DNA of 64,000 nt from Flavobacteriaceae bacterium EG-1 (GTDB taxonomy: Bacteria; Bacteroidota; Bacteroidia; Flavobacteriales; Flavobacteriaceae). The notes beneath the pieces are model-generated. The model saw nothing but the letters and a program-made list of their open reading frames with translations, ran no database searches and was not told the DNA's origin. The DNA is taken from NCBI RefSeq assembly GCF_009649685.1, contig NZ_WJPK01000001.1, forward strand, positions 314,760 through 378,759, read 5' to 3'. How positions within the stretch are numbered: position 1 is the first letter of the stretch; each line of letters opens with the position of its first letter. Below, in pieces: positions 56,459 to 64,000 of the stretch. Both the position numbers and the translations under genes were made by a program.

Positions 56459-57308
56459 TATGACTAATTTTAAGCTTCAAAAAATGTTGTTGTAATTTTT
56501 TTGTAATCGGACCAATTTTATTGTCTTTAATATATTCATGGTCATCTATTTTTTTTATGGCAGCTATTTGAGTTGAGGTACCAGTTAAAAAAGCTTCATC
56601 TACCTGAGATATATCATTTAATTTGATGGCTTCTTCGCGCACCTCAATATTATTTTCTTTACAGATTTTAATTACGATTAAACGCGTAATTCCATTTAAA
56701 ATATTCTCATCCGCAGGATGCGTAAATACGATACCATCTTTCACAAAAAAAATGTTAGAATGAGAAGCTTCAGTAATATTACCATCCCTATAAAATACGG
56801 TTTCAAAATGTCCATTTTTAATGGCCAAATCGTTTGCCATTACATTTCCTAAGAGAGAAGTCATTTTAATATCGCATCGATGCCATCGAAAATCTTTTTG
56901 CGTAGTAACGGTAATAGGATTGTCATTTATTTCGGGAAGTATATAGGGTAGGGCATAAGCCAATATCGTTGGTTCAATATTTAATGGGAAAGCATGTTTT
57001 CGAGGTGCTATACCTCTGGTAATCTGTAAATAGATTAAACAATCTTTGTGCTGTAAATTAGAAGCTAAGAGTAATTTTTTAAGAATTTCTGGAAGTACAT
57101 TTACATCAAATTCAATGTTAATTTTTGTTAAGCAATCAGAAAGTCTATTGAGGTGTTCTTTACCGAAAAAATAGGTTTCATTAATTTGTAACATTACTTC
57201 GTAGATTCCATCACCGAATAAAAATCCTCTATCAAAAACAGATATTTTTGCCTTATCTGCAGGAATTATTTCGCCATTTAAAAATACTTTATCGGGATAG
57301 TTGGCCAT
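56451..57308 (-). CDS. Class IV aminotransferase (D-amino-acid/branched-chain type)
   Basis: A 285-residue PLP enzyme of fold type IV. VFLNGEIIPADKAKISVFDRGFLFGDGIYEVM is the typical N-terminus, the PLP Lys lies in WHRCDIKMTSLLGNVMAND, EASHSNIFFVKDG and FLTGTSTQIAAI supply cofactor contacts. The RCDIK context and length resemble D-alanine aminotransferase (Dat) more than IlvE, which has a longer chain. Product may be D-amino acids for the cell wall, but 4-amino-4-deoxychorismate lyase-like function is another option within this fold. Candidate promoter at 57337. Confidence 0.88.
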   Translation of the reverse strand: MANYPDKVFLNGEIIPADKAKISVFDRGFLFGDGIYEVMLQINETYFFGKEHLNRLSDCLTKINIEFDVNVLPEILKKLLLASNLQHKDCLIYLQITRGIAPRKHAFPLNIEPTILAYALPYILPEINDNPITVTTQKDFRWHRCDIKMTSLLGNVMANDLAIKNGHFETVFYRDGNITEASHSNIFFVKDGIVFTHPADENILNGITRLIVIKICKENNIEVREEAIKLNDISQVDEAFLTGTSTQIAAIKKIDDHEYIKDNKIGPITKKLQQHFLKLKISHTI

Positions 57309-57336
57309 GTTTTATTAAGTTTTGCAACTGATTGGC

Positions 57337-57344
57337 CAAAGTTA
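57337..57344 (-). promoter_or_regulatory. Candidate -7 box for the class IV aminotransferase gene
   Basis: Minus-strand TAACTTTG matches TAnnTTTG and lies 29 bp before the start at 57308. The nearest TTG upstream is at 27 bp, longer than usual, so it is a moderate candidate. Confidence 0.4.
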
Positions 57345-57451
57345 AAGAAATAGTGATAATCGTTTAACGGACAAATAAACTATGTTGGACTAAATTTGTA
57401 TTGTTATTTATTTTAGCTTAAGTCTATATTCATCTATTATAGTTCTTATCT

Positions 57452-57489
57452 AAGAAGCCACCCATAAATATAAGTATAGGTGGCTTTTT
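57452..57489 (-). terminator. Hairpin terminator after the cadherin-repeat lipoprotein gene
   Basis: AAGCCACC and GGTGGCTT form an eight-pair stem around a loop of about 16 bases, just after the stop of the lipoprotein gene at 57500. The T-run on the minus strand is short; on the plus strand it is better. Confidence 0.6.
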
Positions 57490-57499
57490 AGTTTATTTT

Positions 57500-59239
57500 T
57501 TAAAAATCTGTAAAAGCTCTTACTACTCTTGCTTGAAAGTAACCACTGGCGTTTTTATTTAATCCAGCATCATTTCCATTAATGAAATATTTACACCATG
57601 CTGTATTGTTATTCGATTCGGAGGAACTCCAGTACCTGGTACTAGAATTAGCAATAAATTCAGTCCCACCATTAGCGATGGCAGTTGCGTTTATTTTAGT
57701 TCTCTGCAAATACATTTGATTCAATTCAGATCTACTGGGTAAAAACCAATCTGAAAAAGTACCAATAGTTGTGTTAGAAGCGATATCAGCGGCAATACCT
57801 AAAGTGTTACAACCTGAAACAATGATGGCAGTGTTAGCTGCACCACTACCTATAGCAACTGAAGTGCCCGATATAAAAGTTCCTTGACACCCCCAAGCTA
57901 CATTTGCACCTTCATCAGTTATAGCGCAAACCAAACCTGAATTATTATTGCTTGAAGGGTCTATCCAAAAAATAACACCTCCGTACTTAAATTCTCCTAT
58001 TTCGTTAACATCATTTAGTGCTACAAAAGCATTAGCGGAAACCGATGATACACCATTGTTTACCGAAATAGTAGCTAGCATATTTGGGTTGGTTTCAAAA
58101 TCAAATAAAGTTTCGTCTGCTACTGATATTTCTCCTGTATTCTCATCAATGTTAAAAGCACCTACCGGATTTTGGAAGGTTATGGAATAATTTAAATTTC
58201 CACCACCAGTAGCTGTTATAGTTCCAATAGTAGCTCCGTTTATTAGATTTTCATTTATTGAGACATCTAAATCTTGAACCGTAATTTCATCAACATCAAT
58301 AAGATTAATAGTGGCTACTGCAGTGAGCATATTCCCAGAGTTATCTACATCAATTGTTGCAGTAATTATTGGGTTTGTTTCAAAATCGAACAAGTTAGGG
58401 TCAATGACCGTTAATTCTCCTGTATTTGCATTTATAGAAAGTGCGCCTGTCGGTGTTTGAGATGCTATACTGAAACTAATAGTTCCATCGCCATCAGCTG
58501 TAATTGAACCGACAGATTGGCCGTCAATAGGATTTTCATCTATAGTTGCCTCTAAATCTTCAACAATCAATTCGTTTAAATTATTTAGATTCACAGTAGC
58601 CATTGCACTTTCAATATTACCCGAATTTTCAACGGAAATATTTGCCGTAATCACAGGGTTGACCTCAAAGTCGAATAAAGTAGCATCAGCAACTGTTATT
58701 TCACCTGTGTTCGTGTTAATATCTACAGCACCAACTGGTGTTTGATCTGTTATGCTAAAATTTAATGTTCCATTTCCAGTTACAGCTAAAGTGCCAATAG
58801 TATCACCATTAGTTGGATTTTCATCAAAATCAATAGTTAAATCTTGTACGCTTGTTTCATCTAGATTACTAAGCGTTACAGTAACAGTACTAGTATTTGT
58901 AGCTCCAACGACCGAAATGGTGGCAGTTATTACTGGGTTGGTTTCATAGTCAAATAAAGAAGCATCGGCAACTGATAATTCACCTGTATTTTCGTTTATA
59001 CTTAAAGCTCCTGTCGGTGTTTGAGAAGAAATACTGTAATTTAAAGTTCCGTCACTATTCGTTTGTACCGCTCCAATTACTTGTCCATTCGTTTGGTTTT
59101 CGTCTATTGTTACGTTTAAATTTTCGAGGACAATTTCAGGAGACAAGGTATTATCATCGTCATCGTCATTATTGCAGCTGAAAATTGAGAACACTAATGC
59201 AAGTGCTAATAAGTAGTTTAATTTTAAATCTTTTTTCAT
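57500..59239 (-). CDS. Lipoprotein with four cadherin-like repeats and a DUF1566 domain
   Basis: A 579-residue lipoprotein. The signal peptide ends SIFSC (Cys22), followed by an Asp run (NNDDDDDN), a common surface-export type signal in Bacteroidota lipoproteins. Four repeats of about 95 residues (roughly 34-410) share DENxxNGxxIG, GxLxYSI, TPxGAxxIxxNTGExxVAD and LFDxExNPxxxAxIxV, the cadherin-like pattern with calcium-binding Asp/Glu. Residues about 415-579 match the DUF1566/Lcl domain (GGVIFWIDPSS, DWFLPSRSELNQMYLQR, YWSSSESNNNTAWCKYFINGN). Probably a surface adhesin or glycan-binding protein. It lies just downstream of the LytTR regulator gene (200 bp gap holding a conserved motif), suggesting control by that system. 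Confidence 0.85.
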   Translation of the reverse strand: MKKDLKLNYLLALALVFSIFSCNNDDDDDNTLSPEIVLENLNVTIDENQTNGQVIGAVQTNSDGTLNYSISSQTPTGALSINENTGELSVADASLFDYETNPVITATISVVGATNTSTVTVTLSNLDETSVQDLTIDFDENPTNGDTIGTLAVTGNGTLNFSITDQTPVGAVDINTNTGEITVADATLFDFEVNPVITANISVENSGNIESAMATVNLNNLNELIVEDLEATIDENPIDGQSVGSITADGDGTISFSIASQTPTGALSINANTGELTVIDPNLFDFETNPIITATIDVDNSGNMLTAVATINLIDVDEITVQDLDVSINENLINGATIGTITATGGGNLNYSITFQNPVGAFNIDENTGEISVADETLFDFETNPNMLATISVNNGVSSVSANAFVALNDVNEIGEFKYGGVIFWIDPSSNNNSGLVCAITDEGANVAWGCQGTFISGTSVAIGSGAANTAIIVSGCNTLGIAADIASNTTIGTFSDWFLPSRSELNQMYLQRTKINATAIANGGTEFIANSSTRYWSSSESNNNTAWCKYFINGNDAGLNKNASGYFQARVVRAFTDF

Positions 59240-59299
59240 GGTTTTAATTTAAGGTTAAGGTTGATCTAATTAATGTTTGTTTTATTACCCGATTAGAAC

Positions 59300-59311
59300 G
59301 ATGAAATATGA
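59300..59311 (+). promoter_or_regulatory. CGATGAAATATG box upstream of lipoprotein gene
   Basis: Matches the TCGATGAAATACG boxes at 19830 and 21616 except for one changed base and the first T. It lies 61 bp upstream of the lipoprotein start at 59239. Confidence 0.3.
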
Positions 59312-59361
59312 GGTAGAAGTACTGAAGTATTTGACGGATTTATTTACGGAACAGTATGGTG

Positions 59362-59392
59362 AATAAGCGTAAAACTTAGGGCCATATTCGTT
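59362..59392 (+). promoter_or_regulatory. Bipartite motif copy A next to LytTR system
   Basis: AATAAGCGTAAAAC, ten variable bases, then ATTCGTT. The same two blocks with the same 10-bp spacing occur inverted at 62542-62572. Two half-sites one helical turn or so apart fit the binding mode of LytTR regulators, which is why the adjacent regulator is the favoured ligand. This copy lies between the regulator gene and the lipoprotein gene, 123 bp before the latter's start. Confidence 0.55.
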
Positions 59393-59438
59393 TAAGAGAA
59401 AGGAGGAAATTTAACCGTAAAATTGCTGGAAAGAGGAA

Positions 59439-60176
59439 TTAATGTTTGTTTTTATTTAAAAAAGAAGAAACAAAGGCGTCTTTTTTACGCGAAGAAACAG
59501 GAATTTTTATGCCGTTTTTAAGATGAATAACACCTGATTTGTCATATTTATCAATAAAACCTAGATTGACCATAAATGACTGATGCGGACGAACAAAATT
59601 TGCCAATACCAACCTTTGTTCAAATTCCTTTAAAGTTTTAGAAACCATATGATTTTTACCATTACTACAGTAGAATGTAGTATAACCTTTATCAGATTCA
59701 CAATACATTAAATCATTTAATTCTATTACCTGAAAACTATCATGTAGTGATAATATTAATTTTGAGTTATCATTCTTCCATACCGATTTTGCTGTATTAA
59801 TGTTCTTTCGTTGTGTAGCAACAGGTAAATCGGAAACTTTTTGAATGGCTATTTTAAGTTCGTCCACATCAACTGGTTTTAACAGATAATCAACCGCACC
59901 AGCTTTTAAGGCTTTTAAAGCATATTCTTCATAGGCAGTTATAAAGATAACTTTAAACGGGAGTTGTTCTGTTTGCTCTAAAAAGTCAAAGGCGGTACCA
60001 TCTATTAAATTAATATCTAAAAATATTAGATCAGGCTTACAGGCTTTTGCTACAATAACTGCTTCTTTTACCGATTCACATTCACCGGCAACATCTATTT
60101 TAATATCTAAAAGTTCTAAAAGTCGTTTTAATCCTTCTCTAATTTGTTCTTTATCTTCTACCAGTAATGCCTTCAT
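59439..60176 (-). CDS. LytTR family response regulator
   Basis: A 245-residue two-domain regulator. Receiver residues 1-120: the acidic pair in MKALLVEDKEQIREGLKRLL, the phospho-acceptor Asp in KPDLIFLDINLIDGTAF, Thr in FITAYEEYALKALKAGAVDYLLKP with the conserved Lys. The C-terminal LytTR DNA-binding domain (about 140-245) has LNDLMYCESDKGYTTFYC, SKTLKEFEQRL, FVRPHQSFMVNLGFIDKYDK and IKIPVSSRKKDAF. The start is 2 bp after the stop of the histidine kinase gene, so the pair is one operon. Likely target sites are the bipartite motifs on either side. Confidence 0.95.
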   Translation of the reverse strand: MKALLVEDKEQIREGLKRLLELLDIKIDVAGECESVKEAVIVAKACKPDLIFLDINLIDGTAFDFLEQTEQLPFKVIFITAYEEYALKALKAGAVDYLLKPVDVDELKIAIQKVSDLPVATQRKNINTAKSVWKNDNSKLILSLHDSFQVIELNDLMYCESDKGYTTFYCSNGKNHMVSKTLKEFEQRLVLANFVRPHQSFMVNLGFIDKYDKSGVIHLKNGIKIPVSSRKKDAFVSSFLNKNKH

Positions 60177-60178
60177 AA

Positions 60179-62368
60179 TTAAACAAGATTAACTTTATAC
60201 GGAATTAATAAGGTTACTAATGTACCATGTTCACCAAATTTTTTTCTGTCTTCAATACGAATTTCTCCTTTTGATTTAAAATCTTTCGATATCATTTTTA
60301 ATCGTTCTTCCGTTATTGTCGTTGCCAATGATTTTTTGTTCTTTTTTATTTTTTTATTTTCTTTATTAATACCGATTCCGTTATCAGTAATAGTACATAT
60401 TAAGTCTTTACCTTTTAAAGAAATAACAACCTTTATTTCTTTATTCTCTTTTTTAGCAACGAATGCGTGTTCTATGGCATTCTCAATAAATGGTTGTATT
60501 AGCATTGATGGGATTTGAAAACTAGTTGCGTCTATTTCAGAAGCCACAATAAGGTTATAATTAAATGGGGGCGAAGCATCTAAGTTTTGTAATGCCATAT
60601 AATTATTAATAGCCGACAACTCTTTTGACAGTGCAACGGTTTTATATCTTGAATTTTCTAAAGTAGTTCGTAAAAGTTTTGAGAATTTAGAGAGGTATGA
60701 AATTGACTTTTCTTGTTCTTTATTTAATATCATTCCTTGTAAAACTGCCAGTGAATTGAAAATAAAATGTGGTGTCATTTGCGAACGTAATAACTTTTGT
60801 TCTACTAAGATGTTTTCAATTTTGGCTTTTTCATTCCTCAATTTTAAAACGGAAATAATAAGTCCTAAAATTAGTGACACCACCAAAAAAGCAATAATGC
60901 CTAGTAAAAAGTTACGTTGCGATTTTTCTAAATTTTGTGAAGTGGTCTTTACAGTTTTAGCTAGAATTAATTCTCTTATATTGGCAGAATCTAAAGCTTG
61001 TTTGTATTTATATTCATATTCTAGTTGGGTTATTTTTTCAATGTTTTCTTTATTGAAAAGACTATCATTTAAAATTTTAAACTGCTGGTGGCTTTTAAGG
61101 GCATCTTTATAGTTTCCGGTAGCTTTATAAATTTTAGAAAGAACTTCTAAGGCATCTTTTTGATAATCTAAGAAACCAAATTTTTCGGAATTATTTTTTG
61201 CATTTAACGCATTGGTGAGCGCATGTTTATAATTTTTTTGATTTGTAAATGTATTGGAGAGTCCAATGTAAGCCGCGCATAGTGATTGATTGTCTTCAAT
61301 GGCTATACTACTTAGTTTCCCTTTTATGAAGTATTCATTTGCGGTTTTATAGTCTTTTAGTGCCAAATATACTCCACCAATATTATTAAGATTATTAGGA
61401 ATAGCCCCATTCGCACCAATTTGTTTATTTATTTTTAAAGCTTCAAGATAAAGGTTTAGGGCACTTTTATATTGTCTATTTTTCTCATGTATATTTCCCA
61501 TACCGTTCAATATTGAGGAAACTCCAATTTTACTATCCATCCGTTTGTAAAGTTCTATAGACTTTTTAAAGTAACTCATTGCTTTATCATACTGTTCTTG
61601 AATGCTATATATAGAACCTAAATTGAAAAGGTTATGGGCAACACTTATACTATCACCAAGTTTTTTATTTATGTATAAAGATTTGTTATAATGCTCTAAG
61701 GCTAGTGGATAATTACTTTGGCCTTTATAAATACCGCCTAAATTATTTAGACTATATGCAATTCGTTCTTCATTTTCCTCGGCTTTTGCAATAGTTAGTG
61801 CTTTTTTTAAATAGAAAAGAGCCTCTTGATAATCACCCAATACTTCATATGAAGTCCCCAAATTTAACAGACTTGCAGACAGGTTATCACTTTCTATTTC
61901 CTCTTCTATTTTTATTGCTTTTTTATAGTATGAAACCGATTTTCTTAACTCACCTTTATTTCTAAAGGTTATGCCCATAGCATTGTAACAGTTTGCTATA
62001 CCTTTTTTGAAATTAATTATTTCGTATAATTTTAAAGCTTCATTGTAATATTGAAGTGCTTGTCTGAAATTTGATTGAATCGCTTCGGTTATTCCTTTTA
62101 TGTAGGTGTTTCTAGCCTTTCCCTTATCAAATTGAATGGTTTCAGCGATAGTTTTTGCTTCATCCAAATACTCCAGGGTTTTAGCCATGTCTTTACTGAA
62201 ATGAGAAAATGCCAATTCATTTAAGACATTCACTCTTGTTGAATCCTTTATTGTTAGGTTTTGTAATTCAACTTTAAGACTATCAATTTTAGTGTTTTGG
62301 GAATGTAAGTTTATCGAAATAAAAAGGAAGTAGAATATAAAAAATATGGTTTTCTCATTGAAATTCAT
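60179..62368 (-). CDS. TPR-containing sensor histidine kinase, LytS-like His kinase type
   Basis: About 729 residues from Met at 62368 (MNFNEKTIFFIFYFLFISINLHS), which gives a clean signal peptide; Mets at 62398 and 62410 are alternatives. The periplasmic part is a long array of about ten TPR units (for example ALQYYNEALKLYEIINFKKGIANCYNAMG, ALFYLKKALTIAKAEENEERIAYSLNNLGGIY). One transmembrane helix (FLLGIIAFLVVSLILGLII) precedes the kinase: H-box LRSQMTPHFIFNSLAVLQ, N-box PFIENAIEHAF, G-box ITDNGIGINKENKK. It should phosphorylate the LytTR regulator encoded 2 bp downstream. The signal sensed by the TPR part is not evident. Confidence 0.94.
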   Translation of the reverse strand: MNFNEKTIFFIFYFLFISINLHSQNTKIDSLKVELQNLTIKDSTRVNVLNELAFSHFSKDMAKTLEYLDEAKTIAETIQFDKGKARNTYIKGITEAIQSNFRQALQYYNEALKLYEIINFKKGIANCYNAMGITFRNKGELRKSVSYYKKAIKIEEEIESDNLSASLLNLGTSYEVLGDYQEALFYLKKALTIAKAEENEERIAYSLNNLGGIYKGQSNYPLALEHYNKSLYINKKLGDSISVAHNLFNLGSIYSIQEQYDKAMSYFKKSIELYKRMDSKIGVSSILNGMGNIHEKNRQYKSALNLYLEALKINKQIGANGAIPNNLNNIGGVYLALKDYKTANEYFIKGKLSSIAIEDNQSLCAAYIGLSNTFTNQKNYKHALTNALNAKNNSEKFGFLDYQKDALEVLSKIYKATGNYKDALKSHQQFKILNDSLFNKENIEKITQLEYEYKYKQALDSANIRELILAKTVKTTSQNLEKSQRNFLLGIIAFLVVSLILGLIISVLKLRNEKAKIENILVEQKLLRSQMTPHFIFNSLAVLQGMILNKEQEKSISYLSKFSKLLRTTLENSRYKTVALSKELSAINNYMALQNLDASPPFNYNLIVASEIDATSFQIPSMLIQPFIENAIEHAFVAKKENKEIKVVISLKGKDLICTITDNGIGINKENKKIKKNKKSLATTITEERLKMISKDFKSKGEIRIEDRKKFGEHGTLVTLLIPYKVNLV

Positions 62369-62541
62369 ATTGATTAGAAACAATTTTATGGAAATCATAT
62401 TTGAAAACACATGAGGTTTTAAGATTGGGTAATAGATAGTTTATTTAACAAGTTTATTAATAAAAAAAGGATTTCATAGATTTTTAAAGTTTACAAAAGA
62501 AAATTTGAGGATGATTTACAATAAAAATCAAATATATTTTG

Positions 62542-62572
62542 AACGAATAAGGAGTAATGTTTTACGCTTATT
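62542..62572 (-). promoter_or_regulatory. Bipartite motif copy B upstream of the kinase gene
   Basis: On the minus strand AATAAGCGTAAAAC (62572-62559), ten bases, ATTCGTT (62548-62542), identical in both blocks and spacing to copy A at 59362. It lies about 175 bp upstream of the histidine kinase start and may mediate autoregulation by the LytTR protein. Confidence 0.55.
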
Positions 62573-62793
62573 TATTCTAAGTTGCCAAATATAGATTAAC
62601 AACAATTTTTATATTTTTTTTACAAAAACATTGAGTTACACCATGCTAATCGGTCTAATTTAAAGGTAGATCATAAAAAACCTACAATTATTAACTACCC
62701 ATTATCCTTATAAATCTATTTATAAGGAAATGTAAATCAGTTGAATTAAGTAATAAGCCAGAAAGGTTATGAAGCAGCTTGGCATTTTAACTA

Positions 62794-62823
62794 TTGTATG
62801 ATGTATCGGTTGTTTTATCTTTG
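62794..62823 (+). promoter_or_regulatory. Bacteroidota promoter for the propeller sensor gene
   Basis: TTG (62794-62796), 19-bp spacer, TATCTTTG (62816-62823): a full match to TTG-N17-23-TAnnTTTG. The ATG follows 14 bp after the box, giving a very short leader. Confidence 0.75.
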
Positions 62824-62837
62824 TTTTTTGATCTTCT

Positions 62838-64000
62838 ATGAAAATAAAGCTATTCTTATTACTTCTTTTAAACACTATCTACAGTACCAATTTTATAAAC
62901 GCGCAACAACTAGATTATGACAATTTAAGCTTTGTCGATATTCATCAAAATATAACAAAAAAGCCTATTTCGAGTATAATAGAAGATGATTTAGGATTTA
63001 TTTGGATTGCAACCCAAGGCGACGGAATATTTCGTTTTGATGGCGTAAATTATAAGAATTTCACTTACCATTTTGAAAATCAAAATTCACTTGAATCTAA
63101 CATAATTTATTGTCTTTATATAGATTCTAATAATCAGCTGTGGGCTGGATCTAATAGTGGGATTAGTTATTACAACAAAGATTTAAATAGATTCGAACGC
63201 ATCAATTTTATAGGAATTGGTGCTATAGCAGATAGTGCTGAGGTTATGTGCATAGTAGAAGATAATAACAATAATTTAATTATTGGAACGCATTATAAAG
63301 GAGCCTATAAAATGCCCATTTATGCTACTAAGGCTTCAAGAATTAAAACTGATGCCAAAGACGACGAAGAATTGTTTTTCAGAAGATTTATCAAAAGTTC
63401 TGATGGTACTATTTATGCCGGTACAACTGAAGGGCTTTTTATTCTTGATTCGAATACTGAAATTTTTGAAAATAAATTTTCTGATGAATTTGATGATTAC
63501 ATTACAAGCTTGGCCATAGATAAAAATAGCAATCTCTGGTTTGGAACGATAAAAGGCGGCATTTATAAGTTAGACAAGAATAGTAAAAAGATTATTCCAA
63601 AATTAGAGTCAGCCAATAGAAGAATTTTTTCATTATTTTTTATTGATAATCAATTATTAGTAGGAACGGAATTAGACGGGCTTTGGGCTTACAATCTAGA
63701 CACTCAAATATTACATAAATACATCTCCAATAGGCTTATTGAAAATAGTCTAGGTTCTTTTTCTATATGGCAAATTTATGGCGATAGCAATAATAGATTA
63801 TGGGTTGGTTCATTTGATCAAGGTATTCAACTGGTGGATAGGTTTAATAGTAAATTCAATTCAATTGAACATACACCCGGCAATCCAAACTCATTACAAG
63901 AGGCGTCAGTAGCAGGTATTCAACAAGATAATGAAGGAAAAATTTGGATTGGTGTGCCGGGTGGGGTAGACATTTATGACCCGAAAACAAAGCACATAGA
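62838..64000 (+). CDS. Two-component regulator propeller sensor, N-terminal part (runs off window)
   Basis: The open frame from ATG 62838 stays open to the window end (387 codons). It begins with a signal peptide (MKIKLFLLLLLNTIYSTNFINAQ) and then repeated Reg_prop blades: SSIIEDDLGFIWIATQGDGIFRFDG, LYIDSNNQLWAGSNSGISYYN, SLAIDKNSNLWFGTIKGGIYKLD, IYGDSNNRLWVGSFDQGIQLVDRF, GIQQDNEGKIWIGVPGGVDIYDP. This is the periplasmic input of hybrid two-component systems or of related Y_Y_Y-domain sensors that often control polysaccharide use; kinase and output domains would lie beyond the window. Divergent from the TPR kinase. Confidence 0.88.
   Translation, partial: MKIKLFLLLLLNTIYSTNFINAQQLDYDNLSFVDIHQNITKKPISSIIEDDLGFIWIATQGDGIFRFDGVNYKNFTYHFENQNSLESNIIYCLYIDSNNQLWAGSNSGISYYNKDLNRFERINFIGIGAIADSAEVMCIVEDNNNNLIIGTHYKGAYKMPIYATKASRIKTDAKDDEELFFRRFIKSSDGTIYAGTTEGLFILDSNTEIFENKFSDEFDDYITSLAIDKNSNLWFGTIKGGIYKLDKNSKKIIPKLESANRRIFSLFFIDNQLLVGTELDGLWAYNLDTQILHKYISNRLIENSLGSFSIWQIYGDSNNRLWVGSFDQGIQLVDRFNSKFNSIEHTPGNPNSLQEASVAGIQQDNEGKIWIGVPGGVDIYDPKTKHI

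Larger units (their letters stand above)
62411..62837. other. Divergent intergenic region, kinase and propeller-sensor genes
   Basis: About 430 bp with no gene. It contains copy B of the bipartite motif (62542-62572), two minus-strand TATATTTG boxes (62529-62536, 62586-62593) that could serve the kinase gene but lack good upstream elements, and a strong plus-strand promoter at 62794-62823. Confidence 0.5.

Overview
The window is AT-rich DNA from a Bacteroidota bacterium, most likely a marine member of the Flavobacteriaceae. The evidence is TAnnTTTG-type promoter boxes, SPII lipoproteins with Ser/Cys lipoboxes, type IX secretion (T9SS) C-terminal domains, a TPR histidine kinase with a LytTR regulator, a hybrid-two-component-type propeller sensor, and many PKD, malectin and cadherin-like modules. 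Most of it (about 1-51 kb) is one large exopolysaccharide/capsule locus, followed by housekeeping genes.

Left part (1-11 kb, all minus strand): GDP-fucose genes (fcl, partial, and gmd), then a broken glycosyltransferase, then a tightly coupled operon murA-like > hexapeptide acyltransferase > wzx flippase > murB, two GT4 glycosyltransferases and a Wzy-type polymerase. Middle (11.4-24.4 kb): four plus-strand glycosyltransferases, two minus-strand paralogous lipoproteins sharing an unidentified C-terminal domain of about 330 residues, and a plus-strand MBOAT plus SGNH/AlgJ-like acylation pair. Next (24.4-36 kb): minus-strand nucleotide-sugar genes for UDP-GalNAcA (tviB/wbpP-like) and UDP-GlcA/UDP-GalA (ugd plus epimerase), then a plus-strand run of aminotransferase, PglF/WbpM-like 4,6-dehydratase, Wza exporter and Wzc tyrosine kinase, ending in a terminator. 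Two giant secreted proteins (about 2,220 and 2,460 aa) follow, each with a glucose/sorbosone dehydrogenase-like propeller, PKD, malectin and FG-GAP/VCBS modules. A CpsB/YwqE-type phosphatase closes the locus.

Right part (51.5-64 kb): ackA and pta with a clear promoter, a Cys-less ArsC-like protein, small hypotheticals including an unlisted 44-residue membrane peptide, a class IV aminotransferase, a cadherin-repeat/DUF1566 lipoprotein, a LytTR response regulator with its TPR histidine kinase, and the start of a propeller sensor.

Taken together, the sugar genes predict an acidic polysaccharide that could contain fucose, GlcA/GalA, GalNAcA, a 4-amino-4,6-dideoxyhexose and O-acyl groups, made by a Wzx/Wzy route with Wza/Wzc export. 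The least expected parts are the second murA/murB set inside the EPS operon (possible lactyl-ether sugar), the paired lipoproteins with a shared enzyme-like domain and shared upstream TCGATRAA boxes, the twin giant propeller-malectin proteins, and a conserved bipartite motif (14 bp + N10 + 7 bp) beside the LytTR system. No tRNA, rRNA, CRISPR array, insertion sequence or initiating sugar-phosphate transferase was seen.
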